Assembly (NCBI RefSeq): GCF_001664485.1 | Contig: NZ_CP013630.1 | Coordinates: forward strand, 2,235,001-2,299,000 | Reading direction: 5' to 3' | Origin: Rhizobium sp. N324 | Lineage (GTDB): Bacteria; Pseudomonadota; Alphaproteobacteria; Rhizobiales; Rhizobiaceae | Length of the DNA stretch: 64,000 nucleotides | Part shown: positions 9,653 to 18,998 of the stretch, piece by piece | How positions within the stretch are numbered: the first letter of the stretch is position 1 | Layout: each line of letters begins with the position of its first letter | Notes under the pieces: model-generated | Databases searched by the model: none | What the model was told of the DNA's origin: nothing | What the model saw: the letters and a program-made list of their open reading frames with translations, nothing else | Translations under genes and position numbers: made by a program

Positions 9653-10065
9653 TGGGGCTGTATCTCTGCATCTTTGACGATGACGACGAGCTGGACGGCG
9701 TCGAAGTCGGTTCCTATGCCGACTTCGGCACGTTCCGTGCGGCCGTTGCGACGCATGTGGAAGGAGGCGTTGAAGGATCGAGATGCCCGACGCTGATGTT
9801 GCATTCTGACTGTGACGGACTGTGGTCTCCCGAGGAATCTGTCCTATTGCGGGCGGAGTTTGCTACAATCACCGATAGGTTTATGACGCTACCACCTGTG
9901 CCTCTTGGGGGCGATTGGAAGTCGGACGTTGCTAAGACTTTCGGGCTTTACCCGATCAATCTCTTTGACTGCTTCTTTGACGTGGACGGTGAGCCTCTCT
10001 TGGACCGCCTCCAAGGTCTGACTAATATCAGTATCGAGCGAAACTTGCCTATCTTGTTCCAATGA
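9652..10065 (+). CDS. Imm70 family immunity protein
   Basis: A 137-residue protein whose N-terminal half carries what I recognise as the Imm70 pattern: MGLYLCIFD start, EVGSYADFGTFR, then PTLMLHSDCDGLWSPEE. Imm70 proteins are predicted to neutralise toxins of secreted polymorphic toxin systems by direct binding in the cytoplasm. It is translationally coupled to the preceding toxin-tip-like ORF. No secretion apparatus gene is nearby, so it is either an orphan immunity gene against kin or the remnant of a displaced cassette. The family assignment is from memory of the consensus. Confidence 0.72.
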   Translation: MGLYLCIFDDDDELDGVEVGSYADFGTFRAAVATHVEGGVEGSRCPTLMLHSDCDGLWSPEESVLLRAEFATITDRFMTLPPVPLGGDWKSDVAKTFGLYPINLFDCFFDVDGEPLLDRLQGLTNISIERNLPILFQ

Positions 10066-10133
10066 GAGCGGGAGCAAAATAACGGCACGCGGCCAAGGTG
10101 TCGGGTCTTCGCTCTCGATCTGCACGGCCGGCC

Positions 10134-10805
10134 TCAGTTGAGCCCCGATCGCGCCTCGGCCTTTGCCTTGGCGATATCGCGCAGCGCGTTCGCCAGCACA
10201 TCGGGTGTCTGCGCGCCGCTGACGGCATACTGCTGGTCGAAGATGAAGAACGGCACGCCGTTGACGCCCATCTCCTGAGCCGCCTTGATCTCGGCGACGA
10301 TCAGATCTCGGTCCGCATCGGAGGCAAGCAGTGAGGCGATGACCGAGCGGTCGAGGCCGGCCTTTTCGGCGATGTCGAGCAGCACCGCATGGTCGCCGAC
10401 ATTGCGGCCTTCCTCGAAATTCGCCTTGAACAGGGCGTCAACAGCCTTGTCCTGCTTCTCGCGACCTTCGATCATCGCCCAGTGGATCAGCCGATGCGCA
10501 TCGAGCGTGTTCGGGCCGATCTTGATCGCCTCGAAATCGAAGGCGATGCCGACCTCGCGGCCCAAATCGGTGAGCATCTTATGGGCCTGCGCCACGCGCT
10601 CCTCGCCGCCGAGCTTCTCAGCCAGCGCCTTCTTCTGGTCGACGCCCTCCTTGGGATAGTCGGGATTGAGCCGGTACGGCCGCCAGTTGATGTCGACGCC
10701 GATTTCGTCCTGCACTTCGGCGATGGCGAGTTCCAGCCGCGCCTTGCCGAGATAGCACCAGGGGCAGACGACATCCGAGACGACGTCGATGGTGATACGC
10801 TCCAT
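10134..10805 (-). CDS. DsbA/FrnE family thioredoxin-fold oxidoreductase
   Basis: A 223-residue DsbA-like protein of the FrnE (2-hydroxychromene-2-carboxylate isomerase-like) type. The active site CPWC sits near residue 14 directly after the first strand (VVSDVVCPWCYLGK). The cis-proline loop is GVNGVPFFIFD near residue 180, and an alpha-helical insertion lies between. There is no signal peptide, so it acts in the cytosol, probably as a disulfide oxidoreductase or isomerase in stress protection. It sits downstream of the YejA-like gene on the same strand with a gap of about 66 bases between them. Confidence 0.88.
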   Translation of the reverse strand: MERITIDVVSDVVCPWCYLGKARLELAIAEVQDEIGVDINWRPYRLNPDYPKEGVDQKKALAEKLGGEERVAQAHKMLTDLGREVGIAFDFEAIKIGPNTLDAHRLIHWAMIEGREKQDKAVDALFKANFEEGRNVGDHAVLLDIAEKAGLDRSVIASLLASDADRDLIVAEIKAAQEMGVNGVPFFIFDQQYAVSGAQTPDVLANALRDIAKAKAEARSGLN

Positions 10806-10871
10806 GATGATTTTCCTTATGTCTATGCGTCTCCGAAGGGAGACATAAAGGCCGCGCGGTTCGGCCGATTC

Positions 10872-12674
10872 TTACTGCACACTCGTATCCCACCATACCG
10901 GCAGCTGGTAGCCGTAAAGCGGCACCGTGTCGGGACGGCCGATGCGCTTGCTGTGGGCCACCCATTGCTGATCTATATGGTAGAGCGGAACCACATAATG
11001 GCTGGACAGCAGCAACCGATCATGGGAGCGCACCGCCGCGGTGAAGTCCTCTGCCGAGCGCGCCCTGAGTAGATGGTCGATCAGCGTGTCGATATCGGGA
11101 TCGGCGGCACCGGCGAAACTGTCGGCGCGATCGCTGGTCTTGGCGGCTGAAGACCATCGGCCGAGCTGCTCGTTTCCGGGCGACAGCGACGAGGTGTAGG
11201 ACTTGATGATCATATCGTAATCGCGGCTGTTCGTTCGGCTTTGATATTGCGAATCGTCGACGGTGCGGATCGAAGCGGCAATGCCGATCGTCTGCAGTGA
11301 ACGCTGATAGGCAATTGCGAGCTTCTCCTGGTCGGTATTCTGCGTCATGATCTCGAAGGCGAGTTGGTGGCCGGAGGCATCCAGCATCTTGCCGCCCTGG
11401 ATCGCATAGCCGCCCTCCTTCAACAGTCCGACGGCCTGCTTCAGCACATTGCGGTCGCGGCCGGAGCCGTCGGTGACTGGCAATTTATAAGTGCCGTTGA
11501 GAATATCTGGCGCGATTTTGTCCTTGATCGGCCCGAGCAGGGCAAGTTCCCTCGCATCGGCAGGAACGCCGAAACTTGAAAATACGGAATTCTGCCAAAA
11601 GCTCTGCGTACGCTTATAGGCGCCGGAATAGAGGTTCTTGTTTGCCCATTCGAAATCGAACACCAGCGACAGGCCTTCGCGCACCTTGAGATCGGCAAAG
11701 ATCGGCCGGCGCGTGTTGAATACGAAGCCGAGCATGCCGCTTGGGAGTTTCGGCGTGAACACGTCCTTGATCACGGCCCCGGAGGTAGCGGCAGGAAAAT
11801 TATAGGCATTGGCCCAATGGCCGGGATTACCGTCGGGGTAGAGGTCGACATCACCTTTCTTGAAGGCTTCGAACAATGTCGTGTCCTGCAGGAAATACTG
11901 GACGGTGATCTGGTCGTAATTGTCGGTACCGACCTTAGCGGGAATGTCCTTGCCCCAGTAATTCGGATCACGCTCATAGGTGATGCTCTCGCCGGGCTTC
12001 ACCGTCTTCACCTTGTAGGGACCGGATCCCACAGGCGGCGTCAGCGATGTGCGGTCGAAGGTTTCCGGATCGACCGCATGTTTCGGCAGCACCGGGAAAA
12101 GGCCGAAAATCAAAGGCGTCTCGCGGTCGGCCTTTTCGTTGAAGGTGAAGCGCACGCTGTGTTCGCCGACCTTCTCCATCTTGGTGACGACTTTTAGGCG
12201 ATCGGAATAGGGCGGGCGGCCCTTGTCACGCATCAGTTCGAAGGTGAACATCACGTCCTCAGGCGTCACCGGCTGGCCGTCGGCCCATTTTGCCTTCGGA
12301 TTGATATTGAATTGGATAAAGCTCCTGGCGTCGTCCCATTCGACCGTCTCGGCCAGCAGGCCGTAGAGCGTGAACGGCTCGTCCCTGGAGCGCTGCATCA
12401 GCGATTCGTAGACCAGATTGCCGTATTCCGGATCCCACATGCCGCGCGCCGTCGTCCGATTGCTCTTGACGATGAACGGGTTGAGGTTGTCGTAGGTGCC
12501 GACGACGCCGTAAGTGATCTTGCCGCCCTTCTTCACATCAGGATTGACGTAAGGGAAGTGTTTGTAATCAGCCGGCAAGGCCGGTTCGCCGTGCATTGCA
12601 ATGCCGTACAGCGGCTCGGCGGCGGCAGCGCCGCACAGCAGCGAGAGGACGAGGGGGACGACGATCCGGAGCAT
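10872..12674 (-). CDS. Periplasmic oligopeptide-binding protein, YejA-like
   Basis: A 600-residue family 5 extracellular solute-binding protein. An N-terminal signal peptide (MLRIVVPLVLSLLCGAAAAE) is followed by GIAMHGEPALPADYKHFPYVNPDVKKGG, typical of the YejA branch that serves YejABEF peptide and microcin C-type importers. The start at 12674 gives a clean signal sequence; the open frame extends 62 codons upstream but lacks signal character. No permease or ATPase gene is adjacent, so it must work with a transporter encoded elsewhere. It is divergent from the IalB gene across about 280 bases. Confidence 0.87.
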   Translation of the reverse strand: MLRIVVPLVLSLLCGAAAAEPLYGIAMHGEPALPADYKHFPYVNPDVKKGGKITYGVVGTYDNLNPFIVKSNRTTARGMWDPEYGNLVYESLMQRSRDEPFTLYGLLAETVEWDDARSFIQFNINPKAKWADGQPVTPEDVMFTFELMRDKGRPPYSDRLKVVTKMEKVGEHSVRFTFNEKADRETPLIFGLFPVLPKHAVDPETFDRTSLTPPVGSGPYKVKTVKPGESITYERDPNYWGKDIPAKVGTDNYDQITVQYFLQDTTLFEAFKKGDVDLYPDGNPGHWANAYNFPAATSGAVIKDVFTPKLPSGMLGFVFNTRRPIFADLKVREGLSLVFDFEWANKNLYSGAYKRTQSFWQNSVFSSFGVPADARELALLGPIKDKIAPDILNGTYKLPVTDGSGRDRNVLKQAVGLLKEGGYAIQGGKMLDASGHQLAFEIMTQNTDQEKLAIAYQRSLQTIGIAASIRTVDDSQYQSRTNSRDYDMIIKSYTSSLSPGNEQLGRWSSAAKTSDRADSFAGAADPDIDTLIDHLLRARSAEDFTAAVRSHDRLLLSSHYVVPLYHIDQQWVAHSKRIGRPDTVPLYGYQLPVWWDTSVQ

Positions 12675-12957
12675 TCGGCAATCCTTGCGATCACGAAAAC
12701 GGGCATGATTCACCGCGGAGATTATCATGGGGTCGAGCGATTCCAACACGAAGCGGCGATTTCTTTGGCATCGCGACGAAATGCTCCTCAAATTGCCAAA
12801 GAAAAGCTGGATATCTTGAACGCTGCGATGTAACAGGTGAACCCGAAGTTTCGGGGTCATGCATTTGCCTTATTTTTTTAAGAGGTGGGTGCCGAACGAC
12901 CCGAGGTTGGGGCGGCAAGTCGCTGTCCTGAACGGATATCAGGAGACGGAATTCGTT

Positions 12958-13617
12958 ATGATGTTCAAGTCTGAAAAGAAAATGCGGGCAGCGCTGTCCG
13001 TTCTGGCAGTGATGTTCGGCGCCGCTTCGGCTCCGGTCTCCTCCTTCGCCCAGGAAGCGGCAGCTCCTGCCGATGGCCAGGCACAGGCCGCCGGCGCGCC
13101 GAGGCTCGGCTGGTACAAAACCTGCAGCAAGCAGGAAGACAACGACATCTGTGTTGTCCAGAACCTGATCCTTGCCAATGGCGGCCAGCTCGTTACGGCT
13201 GTTGGCTTGATCTCGGTTTCCGGCAAGATCAACCGCAAGCTCCTGCAGGTCTCGGTTCCGACAGCTCGCCTGATCCCCCCGGGCGTCATCATGCAGATCG
13301 ACGGCGGCAAGGGCCAGAAGCTCGACTATGCCGTCTGCCTGCCGGACAAGTGCACCGCTGAAGTTCCGCTGACCGACGCGATGATCGCCAGCCTCAAGAA
13401 GGGCAGCGACGTGATCTTCACCTCGATCAACTTCCGCCGCGCTCCGAACCCGATCAAGATTTCGCTCGAAGGCTTCACCGGCGCTTATGACGGCGAACCG
13501 GTTTCCGAATCGAAGCTCGCTGAAAGCCAGCGCAGCCTGCAGGAAGGCATGCAGAAGAAGGCCGAGGAAGCCCGCAAGAAGCTGGAAGACGCCCAGAAGG
13601 CCGCCAAGGCGCAGTAA
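12958..13617 (+). CDS. Invasion-associated locus B (IalB) family protein
   Basis: A 219-residue exported protein of the IalB family, named after a Bartonella erythrocyte-invasion protein but common and of unknown role in free-living rhizobia. It shows an N-terminal signal peptide ending near FAQEAA and the family core GWYKTCSKQEDNDICVVQN with paired cysteines. The repeated pattern continues in DYAVCLPDKCTAEVPL, and the C-terminal tail is highly charged, Lys/Glu/Ala-rich and probably helical (residues about 185-219). The ATG at 12958 follows an AGGAG site by 12 bases; the next ATG (12961) is an alternative. A strong terminator follows. Confidence 0.85.
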   Translation: MMFKSEKKMRAALSVLAVMFGAASAPVSSFAQEAAAPADGQAQAAGAPRLGWYKTCSKQEDNDICVVQNLILANGGQLVTAVGLISVSGKINRKLLQVSVPTARLIPPGVIMQIDGGKGQKLDYAVCLPDKCTAEVPLTDAMIASLKKGSDVIFTSINFRRAPNPIKISLEGFTGAYDGEPVSESKLAESQRSLQEGMQKKAEEARKKLEDAQKAAKAQ

Positions 13618-13641
13618 TCCTGCGGCTGCCATAATGAATAG

Positions 13642-13668
13642 AAACCCGGCATCGTGCCGGGTTTTTTA
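13642..13668 (+). terminator. Rho-independent terminator of the IalB gene
   Basis: A perfect 10-base stem (13642-13651 with 13655-13664) with a 3-base loop, continuing into a T-rich run. It lies 25 bases after the IalB stop codon. Confidence 0.9.
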
Positions 13669-13715
13669 TTGATAAGCTGCTGGCGCCATGGCTGTTCGGT
13701 CCGAACCTGAAGCTG

Positions 13716-13890
13716 CCCCTCACCCTAACCCTCTCCCCGTGAAAAACGGGGAGAGGGGACGTGTCTTGCGAGAGGTATGCGGGGAACCGAGAGATTGCGG
13801 CTTGGTCCCTTCGCCCCGCGAGCGGGGGTCCGAAGGACGGGTCGAGACCCGTGGCTCGACCCCGGTTGGGGGCGGCAGCCGGATGAGGGG
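13716..13890. repeat. Palindromic intergenic element with short terminal inverted ends
   Basis: A roughly 175-base block that begins with CCCCTCA and ends with the reverse complement TGAGGGG. Inside are strong hairpins: CTCTCCCCG at 13731-13739 pairs with CGGGGAGAG at 13748-13756 around a short A-rich loop, and GGTCGAGACCCGTGGCTCGACC forms another near 13840-13861. It is typical of rhizobial REP/MITE-like repeats. It contains no believable gene; the ORFs that cross it arise from the palindromes. Confidence 0.7.
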
Positions 13891-13924
13891 CTTGCCAGCG
13901 AAAAACAAGAGCCGGGTTTAGCGC

Positions 13925-13960
13925 CAAAAGAAAAGGCCTCGCTGGGAGAGGCGAGGCCTT
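13925..13960 (-). terminator. Rho-independent terminator of hspQ
   Basis: The 10-base arms 13933-13942 and 13951-13960 pair perfectly. Read on the minus strand the stem is followed by TTCTTTT. It lies 24 bases past the hspQ stop. Confidence 0.85.
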
Positions 13961-13983
13961 GTTCATGCTGTCGATCAACCGAT

Positions 13984-14313
13984 CTAGTGGGCGAAGCTCA
14001 TCTTGGGTTTGAACTGCCCGGAAGGGGCCTGATCGAAAATCTGATAGATCTGTGGGTTGCGAAGCGGCGTACCGCTTTCATCGTTCATCAGGTTCTGCTC
14101 GGAGACATAAGCGACATATTCGCTTTCGTCATTTTCGGCGAGCAGGTGATAGAAGGGCTGATCTCTGCTCGGGCGCACCTCGGCCGGAATGGAATTCCAC
14201 CATTCCTCCGTATTCGCGAACTCCGGATCAACGTCGAAGATGACGCCGCGAAACGGGAAAACCTTGTGCCGAACCACTTCGCCGATACTGAATTTTGCTA
14301 CTCTTTCTTTCAT
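13984..14313 (-). CDS. hspQ: Heat shock protein HspQ
   Basis: A 109-residue HspQ (YccV-like hemimethylated-DNA-binding domain) protein; in enteric bacteria HspQ is a specificity factor for the Lon protease. Recognisable features are KFSIGEVVRHKVFPFRGVIFDVDP, then the WWNSIP and RPSRDQPFYHLLAEND blocks, ending in the conserved YVSEQNL region. The start at 14313 has a GGAAG ribosome site; an upstream in-frame ATG lies inside the palindrome described next and lacks a site. It is flanked by its own terminator and a candidate operator, so it is probably monocistronic. Confidence 0.9.
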   Translation of the reverse strand: MKERVAKFSIGEVVRHKVFPFRGVIFDVDPEFANTEEWWNSIPAEVRPSRDQPFYHLLAENDESEYVAYVSEQNLMNDESGTPLRNPQIYQIFDQAPSGQFKPKMSFAH

Positions 14314-14329
14314 GGTACGACTTCCTTTC

Positions 14330-14347
14330 ATCACCAAATTTGGTGAT
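14330..14347 (-). promoter_or_regulatory. Perfect 18-base palindrome upstream of hspQ
   Basis: ATCACCAAATTTGGTGAT, a perfect dyad, sits 17 bases before the hspQ start codon, next to the ribosome site. The place and symmetry suggest an operator for a dimeric repressor. I cannot name the regulator. Confidence 0.55.
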
Positions 14348-14430
14348 TGGTGCCGCGCAAATCAAGATTTTTGCGCAAGCGCGTCACATGAACGTCATAT
14401 CCTCCTGCTGGCGTCCATGACCCTGGGAGG

Positions 14431-14458
14431 GGAAAGCCCCGGCACGCCGGGACTTTCC
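14431..14458 (-). terminator. Hairpin downstream of glnA
   Basis: Inverted repeat GGAAAG...CTTTCC with a GC-rich inner stem and one mismatch, 14 bases past the glnA stop. No T-run follows on the minus strand, so it may be a Rho-assisted or mRNA-stabilising 3' end. Confidence 0.45.
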
Positions 14459-14471
14459 GTGTTCTGGCCGA

Positions 14472-15881
14472 TCAGGCCGAATAGTACATGTCGTATTCGA
14501 CAGGATGCGGCGTCATTTCGAAACGCATCACCTCTGCCATCTTCAGTTCGATGAAGGCATCGATCTGGTCGTCGTCGAACACGCCGCCGGCCGTCAGGAA
14601 CTTGCGATCCTTGTCGAGGCTTTCGAGCGCTTCGCGCAAGCTACCGCAGACGGTCGGGATCTTCTTCAATTCCTTCGGCGGCAGATCGTAGAGATCCTTG
14701 TCCATGGCCTTGCCGGGATGGATCTTGTTCTTGATACCGTCGAGGCCGGCCATCAGCATGGCGGCGAAGGCGAGATAGGGGTTGGCGGTCGGATCCGGGA
14801 AACGGACTTCGACGCGCTTGGCCTTCGGATTGGTGCCGAACGGAATGCGGCAGGAGGCCGAGCGGTTGCGGGCCGAATAGGCAAGCAGAACCGGTGCCTC
14901 ATAACCGGGGACGAGACGCTTGTAGGAGTTCGTCGACGGATTGGTGAAGGCGTTGATCGCCTTGGCATGCTTGATGATGCCGCCGATGTAGTAGAGGCAG
15001 CTCTCGGAAAGACCGGCATATTCGTCGCCGGCAAAGGTCGGCTTGCCGCCCTTCCAGATCGACTGGTGCACGTGCATGCCCGAGCCGTTGTCGCCGAAGA
15101 TCGGCTTCGGCATGAAGGTCGCCGTCTTGCCATAGGCATTGGCCACCTGGTGCACGACATATTTGTAGATCTGCATCTTGTCGGCGTTGCGCACCAGCGT
15201 ATCGAACTTGATGCCGAGTTCGTGCTGGGCGGCGGCGACTTCATGGTGATGCTTTTCGACGACGACGCCCATCTCGGACAGAACCGTCAGCATTTCCGAA
15301 CGCATGTCCTGGGCGCTGTCAACCGGCGGAACCGGGAAATAGCCGCCCTTGACGCGCGGACGATGGCCGAGGTTGCCGGTTTCGTAATCGGTGTCGTCGT
15401 TCGACGGCAGCTCGGTCGAATCGAGCTTGAAGCCGGTATTATAGGGATCGGCCTTGTACTTGACGTCGTCGAACACGAAGAATTCGGCTTCCGGGCCGAC
15501 GAAGATCGTGTCGCCGATGCCGGATGCCTTGAGATAGGCTTCAGCCTTCTTGGCGGTGCCGCGCGGATCGCGGTTATAAGCCTCGCCGGAAACCGGATCG
15601 AGAATATCGCAGACGATGACCATGGTCGACTGAGCGAAGAACGGGTCCATATGCACCGTCTCGGTATCGGGCATCAGCACCATGTCGGACTCGTTGATGG
15701 CCTTCCAGCCACCGATCGAGGAGCCGTCGAACATCACGCCGTCAGCGAACATGTCCTCGTCGACGCAGACAACGTCCATCGTCACATGCTGCAGCTTGCC
15801 CTTCGGGTCGGTGAAGCGCAGATCAACGAACTTCACGTCGTTTTCCTTGATCTGCTTCAGAATTTCGCTTGCGGTCGCCAT
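14472..15881 (-). CDS. glnA: Glutamine synthetase type I
   Basis: The 469-residue GSI enzyme that condenses ammonia and glutamate to glutamine with ATP. The beta-grasp N-terminus ([17 protein letters not shown]) and the catalytic region [13 protein letters not shown] are visible, as are the ammonium and glutamate site region GSGMHVHQS and the ATP site [11 protein letters not shown]. The adenylylation tyrosine is present in [11 protein letters not shown] at residue 398, so activity should be controlled by GlnE. It lies 79 bases downstream of glnB, and the two are presumably co-transcribed from the sigma-54 promoter before glnB. Confidence 0.98.
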   Translation of the reverse strand: MATASEILKQIKENDVKFVDLRFTDPKGKLQHVTMDVVCVDEDMFADGVMFDGSSIGGWKAINESDMVLMPDTETVHMDPFFAQSTMVIVCDILDPVSGEAYNRDPRGTAKKAEAYLKASGIGDTIFVGPEAEFFVFDDVKYKADPYNTGFKLDSTELPSNDDTDYETGNLGHRPRVKGGYFPVPPVDSAQDMRSEMLTVLSEMGVVVEKHHHEVAAAQHELGIKFDTLVRNADKMQIYKYVVHQVANAYGKTATFMPKPIFGDNGSGMHVHQSIWKGGKPTFAGDEYAGLSESCLYYIGGIIKHAKAINAFTNPSTNSYKRLVPGYEAPVLLAYSARNRSASCRIPFGTNPKAKRVEVRFPDPTANPYLAFAAMLMAGLDGIKNKIHPGKAMDKDLYDLPPKELKKIPTVCGSLREALESLDKDRKFLTAGGVFDDDQIDAFIELKMAEVMRFEMTPHPVEYDMYYSA

Positions 15882-15960
15882 TAAATACCTTCCTCCGATT
15901 TACGATGACAATACATAGCTGCGCTGACCGTATCGAACTTTGCGCGCTTGGCAAAGTGGG

Positions 15961-16642
<682 letters not shown>

Positions 16643-18115
16643 ATGAGTCACCAGCTGTCCGACCTTCTTTTGACACCTGCCGAGATGGCTGCGGTCGACG
16701 CTGCCGCTGCCGCCTCCGGCATCGATTCCTTCGCCTTGATGGAAAGAGCAGGTGCCGCGGCCGCGGCCGTCGCCCTGCGCCTTCATCCCGAAGCGTTGCG
16801 CTTCGTCGTGCTCTGCGGGCCTGGCAACAATGGCGGCGACGCCTATGTCGCTGCACGGCATCTGCAGGAGAGTGGGGCTCTGGTGGCGCTCTTCCATCTT
16901 GGCGATCCCGCCAGACTGAAGGGCGATGCGGCCCGCGCGAAAGCCGGATGCGCGCTGCTGGGCGAGCCGCTGCACCTCTATAGTCCCGAAAGCGGCGACG
17001 TCGTCATTGACGGCCTGTTCGGCGCGGGGCTCGGCCGCGAGGTGCCGGCCGATGTCCGCAGGGTGATCGAGCGGGTCGCCGAGGCCGGTCTTCCCGTGCT
17101 TGCCATCGATCTGCCCTCCGGCCTGGATGGCCGCACCGGCCGGGTGCTGGGCGCCGCCTTCCGCGCCTGCAACACCATCACCTTCATGACTCGCAAGCCC
17201 GGCCATCTGCTGATGCCGGGCAGGGAGCTGTGCGGAGAGTTGGAGGTCTTCGACATCGGTATTCCCGCCCGCATCATCCGGGCCGAGGCGAACGGCGTCA
17301 TCGCCGAGAACAGGCCGGACGCCTGGAAAGCCGTGCTGCCAGCCGAACGGTTGGAAACCCACAAATATAAGCGCGGCCATCTGGTCGTCTTCTCCGGCGA
17401 GGCCGACAAGACGGGGGCCGCGCGCATGTCGGCGACCTCAGGCCTGAAGGCGGGCGCCGGCCTGGTGACGATCGCAGCGCCGCGCGCGGCGATGGCTGCC
17501 AATGCCGCCCATCTCACCGCCGTCATGCTGCATGCAATCGACGACGCGGCCGACTTTGAAGACTGGCTCGCCGACAAGCGGCTGCAGACCTTCGTTCTCG
17601 GTCCCGGTTTCGGCATCGGCGTCAAGGCGCGCGCTTTCGTCGCGGCCCTTGCCGAGCGCCATCTCGTGCTCGATGCCGACGGCATCTCCTCGTTCAAGGA
17701 CGATCCGCAACAGCTTTTCGATCTTTTCCAAGGTAAGCCGCGGCTGGTGCTGACGCCGCACGAGGGCGAATTTTCGCGGCTCTTTCCCGATATTAGCGGC
17801 GACGATGCGCTTGGGAAGGTGGACAAGGCCCTGGCCGCAGCCCGCCGCGCCAACGCCGTGATCGTCTATAAAGGCGCCGATACCGTCATCGCCGCGCCGG
17901 ACGGCCGCGCGTTGATCAACACCAACGCTCCCGCCTGGCTTGCCACTGCCGGTTCCGGCGACGTGCTCGCAGGCATCATCGGCGGATTGCTCGCCCAAGG
18001 CCTGCCGGCCTTCGAGGCCGCGGCTGCCGGCGTCTGGCTGCACGGAGAGGCAGGGCAACGCGCCGGCAAGGGCCTGACGGCGGAAGAGCTTGCGCTAGCG
18101 GTACTGCCGCTTTAG
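16643..18115 (+). CDS. nnr: Bifunctional NAD(P)H-hydrate epimerase / ADP-dependent dehydratase
   Basis: A 490-residue fusion that repairs hydrated NADH and NADPH. The N-terminal YjeF domain (residues about 1-205) has CGPGNNGGDAYVAARHL and the DGLFGAGLGR loop. The C-terminal carbohydrate-kinase-like dehydratase domain (about 225-490) has SGEADKTGAARMS, a VLGPGFG loop, TPHEGEFSRLF and the catalytic TAGSGDVLAGIIGGLLAQG. The ATG at 16643 starts the canonical MSHQLSDLLLTPAEM; a TTG four codons earlier is less likely. The ribosome site is weak. It is divergent from glnB. Confidence 0.94.
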   Translation: MSHQLSDLLLTPAEMAAVDAAAAASGIDSFALMERAGAAAAAVALRLHPEALRFVVLCGPGNNGGDAYVAARHLQESGALVALFHLGDPARLKGDAARAKAGCALLGEPLHLYSPESGDVVIDGLFGAGLGREVPADVRRVIERVAEAGLPVLAIDLPSGLDGRTGRVLGAAFRACNTITFMTRKPGHLLMPGRELCGELEVFDIGIPARIIRAEANGVIAENRPDAWKAVLPAERLETHKYKRGHLVVFSGEADKTGAARMSATSGLKAGAGLVTIAAPRAAMAANAAHLTAVMLHAIDDAADFEDWLADKRLQTFVLGPGFGIGVKARAFVAALAERHLVLDADGISSFKDDPQQLFDLFQGKPRLVLTPHEGEFSRLFPDISGDDALGKVDKALAAARRANAVIVYKGADTVIAAPDGRALINTNAPAWLATAGSGDVLAGIIGGLLAQGLPAFEAAAAGVWLHGEAGQRAGKGLTAEELALAVLPL

Positions 18116-18121
18116 CTCGAC

Positions 18122-18928
18122 TTATGACTGGAGCAAATTCTGCAGGGCGATCGCCCCATGCGGCGCGTTCACCTTGCCCTCATGGATCATGAAGGCGAAG
18201 ACGTCGCGCGGCTCGGCCTTGACCTTGCGTTCCCCGTCGATCAACGGCAGATCGTCGGGAACCTTGCCTTCGGCCCAGGTGTCGAGCCGGTCCGCCCAGG
18301 CCTTCAAGTCCTTGTCGGGATAGCAGGTCGTTATGTCGTCCGATCCCTTCTGCAGCCTGGCATAGACGAAATCGGCCGTCACGTCGGCGATCATCGGATA
18401 TTCGAAATGTTCGGCGCAAACAGGCGCCACGCCGTATTTCGCCAGCAACGCCACGAACTCCGGCACCTTGAAGGAATCGTGGCGCACCTCGACCACGTGG
18501 CGAAGCGCCAGCCCGTCCTGCTTTTCCGGCAGCAGCTTCAGGAAGGCCTCGAAATCGTCCGGATCGAACTTCTTCGTCGGCGCGAACTGCCAGAGCAGCG
18601 GCCCGAGATGATCGCCGAGTTCGCTGATTCCAGATGACAGGAACCGCTCCATCGATTCACCAGCTTCGGCAAGGACCCGCCGGTTGGTGACGAACCGCGT
18701 GGCCTTCAGCGAAAAGATGAAACCCTCGGGCACGTCGGCTGCCCATTTGGCGAAGACCGCCGGTTTCTGGGTGCTATAATAGGTGCCGTTGACCTCGATG
18801 ACCTTCAGCTGGCGGCTGGCATAATTCAGCTCGTCCTTTTGCTTCAGGTCATCGGGAAAGAAATGCCCGCGCCAGGGCTCGAAGGTCCAGCCGCCGATGC
18901 CGGTGCGGATAGTGCCGGATTTCGTCAT
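18122..18928 (-). CDS. DUF72 domain protein
   Basis: A 268-residue TIM-barrel protein of the DUF72 (YecE-like) family; no activity is established for the family. Typical elements: TGIGGWTFEPWRGHFFP at the N-terminus, VIEVNGTYYSTQKPAVFAKWAADVPEGFIFSLKA, LLWQFAPTKKF and VEVRHDSF. The start at 18928 has a GGAGG site six bases upstream; eight further upstream codons are open but unneeded. It is convergent with the NAD(P)H-hydrate repair gene, six bases apart, and lies downstream of uvrA on the same strand. Confidence 0.88.
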   Translation of the reverse strand: MTKSGTIRTGIGGWTFEPWRGHFFPDDLKQKDELNYASRQLKVIEVNGTYYSTQKPAVFAKWAADVPEGFIFSLKATRFVTNRRVLAEAGESMERFLSSGISELGDHLGPLLWQFAPTKKFDPDDFEAFLKLLPEKQDGLALRHVVEVRHDSFKVPEFVALLAKYGVAPVCAEHFEYPMIADVTADFVYARLQKGSDDITTCYPDKDLKAWADRLDTWAEGKVPDDLPLIDGERKVKAEPRDVFAFMIHEGKVNAPHGAIALQNLLQS

Positions 18929-18998
18929 GTCGTCCTCCCAGTTGGCAGCCATTCAGTCGTGACCGTTTCCAGATCCTCGGGCGAGGCTGGCCTCATCG

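Noticed and set aside
13688..14346. Plus-strand ORFs across the repeat and hspQ
   Set aside because: They run through the palindromic repeat and then antisense to hspQ.
14505..15884. 459-codon plus-strand ORF opposite glnA
   Set aside because: It is the antisense frame of a highly conserved gene with no protein family resemblance.
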